Below the pieces are notes generated by a model, which made no database searches, was not told the DNA's origin, and saw nothing but the letters and a program-made list of their open reading frames with translations. Position numbers and translations under genes: made by a program. DNA of 16,544 bases, from assembly GCA_938015605.1 (NCBI GenBank), contig CALLPO010000116.1:1-16544 (forward strand). Direction: 5' to 3'. How positions within the stretch are numbered: position 1 is the first letter of the stretch; every line of letters begins with the position of its first letter. Positions 16,157 through 16,544 of the stretch are shown here, in pieces. Source of the DNA: an uncultured Candidatus Altimarinota bacterium (GTDB taxonomy: Bacteria; Patescibacteriota; Gracilibacteria; BD1-5; UBA6164).

Positions 16157-16290
16157 GTAATAATCTCCCAAGCCTTTTGTATGGAAAAAGTGGAAGTTGA
16201 AGGTAGACTTGTGTATAAATTATTTTTATATTGCCTATCTTCAATGGGTCCTTCCCATCATTTGGTTTTAAGATAAACTAAAATATAAAA
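16137..16290 (-). ncRNA. Candidate non-coding RNA B: rod-shaped RNA ending at the UACG terminator
   Basis: On the - strand TTGAAGATAGGC (16244-16233) pairs with GTCTACCTTCAA (16208-16197), with one mismatch and one G-U. The helix continues through GGAAG/CTTCC (16255-16251 with 16196-16192) across a six-base bulge and may go on via CCAT/ATGG and CCAA/TTGG. An alternative hairpin ATGGG-AAGGA-CCCAT competes with the outer helix. No open frame of useful length explains the stretch. The 5' end is unknown: either a weak local promoter or read-through from the promoter at 16473-16501, which would give one RNA of about 330 bases. It matches no RNA family I can recall (checked by eye against tmRNA, 6S, SRP and RNase P). 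Confidence 0.5.
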
Positions 16291-16335
16291 AAATATATCT
16301 AGCTTATATTAAAGAATTTTTGTTTTATTTTTATT

Positions 16336-16466
16336 TTTTTAAAACGAACTAGAAGATAGCTAGGATTTTTTCAAGCTATCTTCTAGTTTAATATCAATGG
16401 TAAAGGAGGAATCCATTGATTTATTTTCAGGTTTATATTTACCCACCCCCGTAGGCCCTGAAAATC
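16336..16466 (-). ncRNA. Candidate non-coding RNA A: three hairpins, one with an anti-Shine-Dalgarno loop
   Basis: Directly at the predicted start a stem ATTTTCAGG/CCTGAAAAT (16465-16457 with 16431-16423) encloses a G-rich loop containing CCTACGGGGGTGGGT. The second stem ATCAATGG/CCATTGAT (16420-16413 with 16400-16393) exposes a 12-base loop ATTCCTCCTTTA. The third is a perfect 15-base stem AACTAGAAGATAGCT/AGCTATCTTCTAGTT (16388-16374 with 16361-16347), followed by CGTTTT. CCTCCTTT equals the anti-Shine-Dalgarno end of 16S rRNA. The RNA may end here or run on into RNA B; 16291-16335 between them is featureless A/T. There is no open frame. Confidence 0.5.
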
Positions 16467-16472
16467 TATAAG

Positions 16473-16501
16473 TTTATACTTGTTTCAATATGCTTTGTCA
16501 A
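16473..16501 (-). promoter_or_regulatory. Strong promoter for the candidate non-coding RNA
   Basis: A perfect TTGACA (16501-16496) and TATAAA (16478-16473) are spaced by the ideal 17 bases on the - strand. The expected start near 16466 coincides with the first base of hairpin 1. The remaining bases to 16544 show no feature. Confidence 0.7.
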
Positions 16502-16544
16502 AATATATTAATTTTTTTATGTTAATAACTCATCTAGCTTTTTA

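Noticed and set aside
16401..16412. AAAGGAGG on the + strand as a ribosome binding site held in a hairpin loop
   Set aside because: No start codon and open frame follow on the + strand, and the promoter and terminator evidence favours - strand transcription.
16137..16501. tmRNA, RNase P, SRP or 6S RNA
   Set aside because: None of the conserved sequence blocks I know for these RNAs is visible on either strand; by-eye comparison only.
1..16544. tRNA genes, insertion sequences or prophage genes
   Set aside because: No T-loop/anticodon-arm pattern with CCA end, no transposase frame and no terminal inverted repeats were seen.

Overview
The window is AT-rich, and nearly every gene in it carries in-frame TGA codons exactly where conserved glycines belong. 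Examples are the Walker A loop of the secretion ATPase, the HIGS motif of glutamyl-tRNA synthetase, the ClpP core and the MiaB radical-SAM motif. TGA is therefore read as glycine (genetic code 25), which points to the Gracilibacteria (BD1-5) / Absconditabacteria (SR1) branch of the candidate phyla radiation. Read this way, 17 genes are intact or run off the window edge. Sixteen end in TAA, one in TAG and none in TGA. Read with the standard code, most would look like rows of short fragments.

Layout. Positions 1-2930 (+ strand) hold a cell-surface block: the 3' end of a secreted protein, a 223-aa secreted Ig/WxL-like protein, and a 531-aa DUF916-like surface protein with a membrane anchor, a zinc ribbon and a lysine-rich tail. 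Positions 2928-4777 (- strand) are a tight operon of miaB, a 27-aa membrane peptide and a rhodanese. Positions 4851-6710 encode a SulP-family anion transporter with a STAS domain, followed by a 139-aa membrane-anchored helical protein, a 121-aa zinc-ribbon protein and gltX. Positions 9293-10031 are a two-gene operon of unknown proteins behind a palindromic promoter. clpP stands alone on the + strand (10171-10797) and converges on a 114-aa unknown protein. Positions 11221-13488 encode a VirD4/TraG-like ATPase, and 13619-15238 a 539-aa unknown protein with an internal duplication.

The right end (15290-16544) differs in character. It has a more GC-rich gene for a secreted protein with four 26-residue repeats and a poly-glycine tail, flanked by hairpins in both its leader and trailer. 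Beyond it lie about 330 bases without a gene that look like one or two structured RNAs transcribed on the - strand. They have a strong promoter, a hairpin loop carrying an anti-Shine-Dalgarno-like sequence, a long rod, and a terminator with a UACG tetraloop.

How the parts relate: clpP, gltX and miaB are housekeeping genes. The rhodanese beside miaB could supply sulfur for tRNA thiolation. The surface genes and secretion-type ATPase fit an episymbiotic or host-attached lifestyle, but this is inferred from the lineage. No tRNA gene, insertion sequence, CRISPR array or prophage gene was seen.
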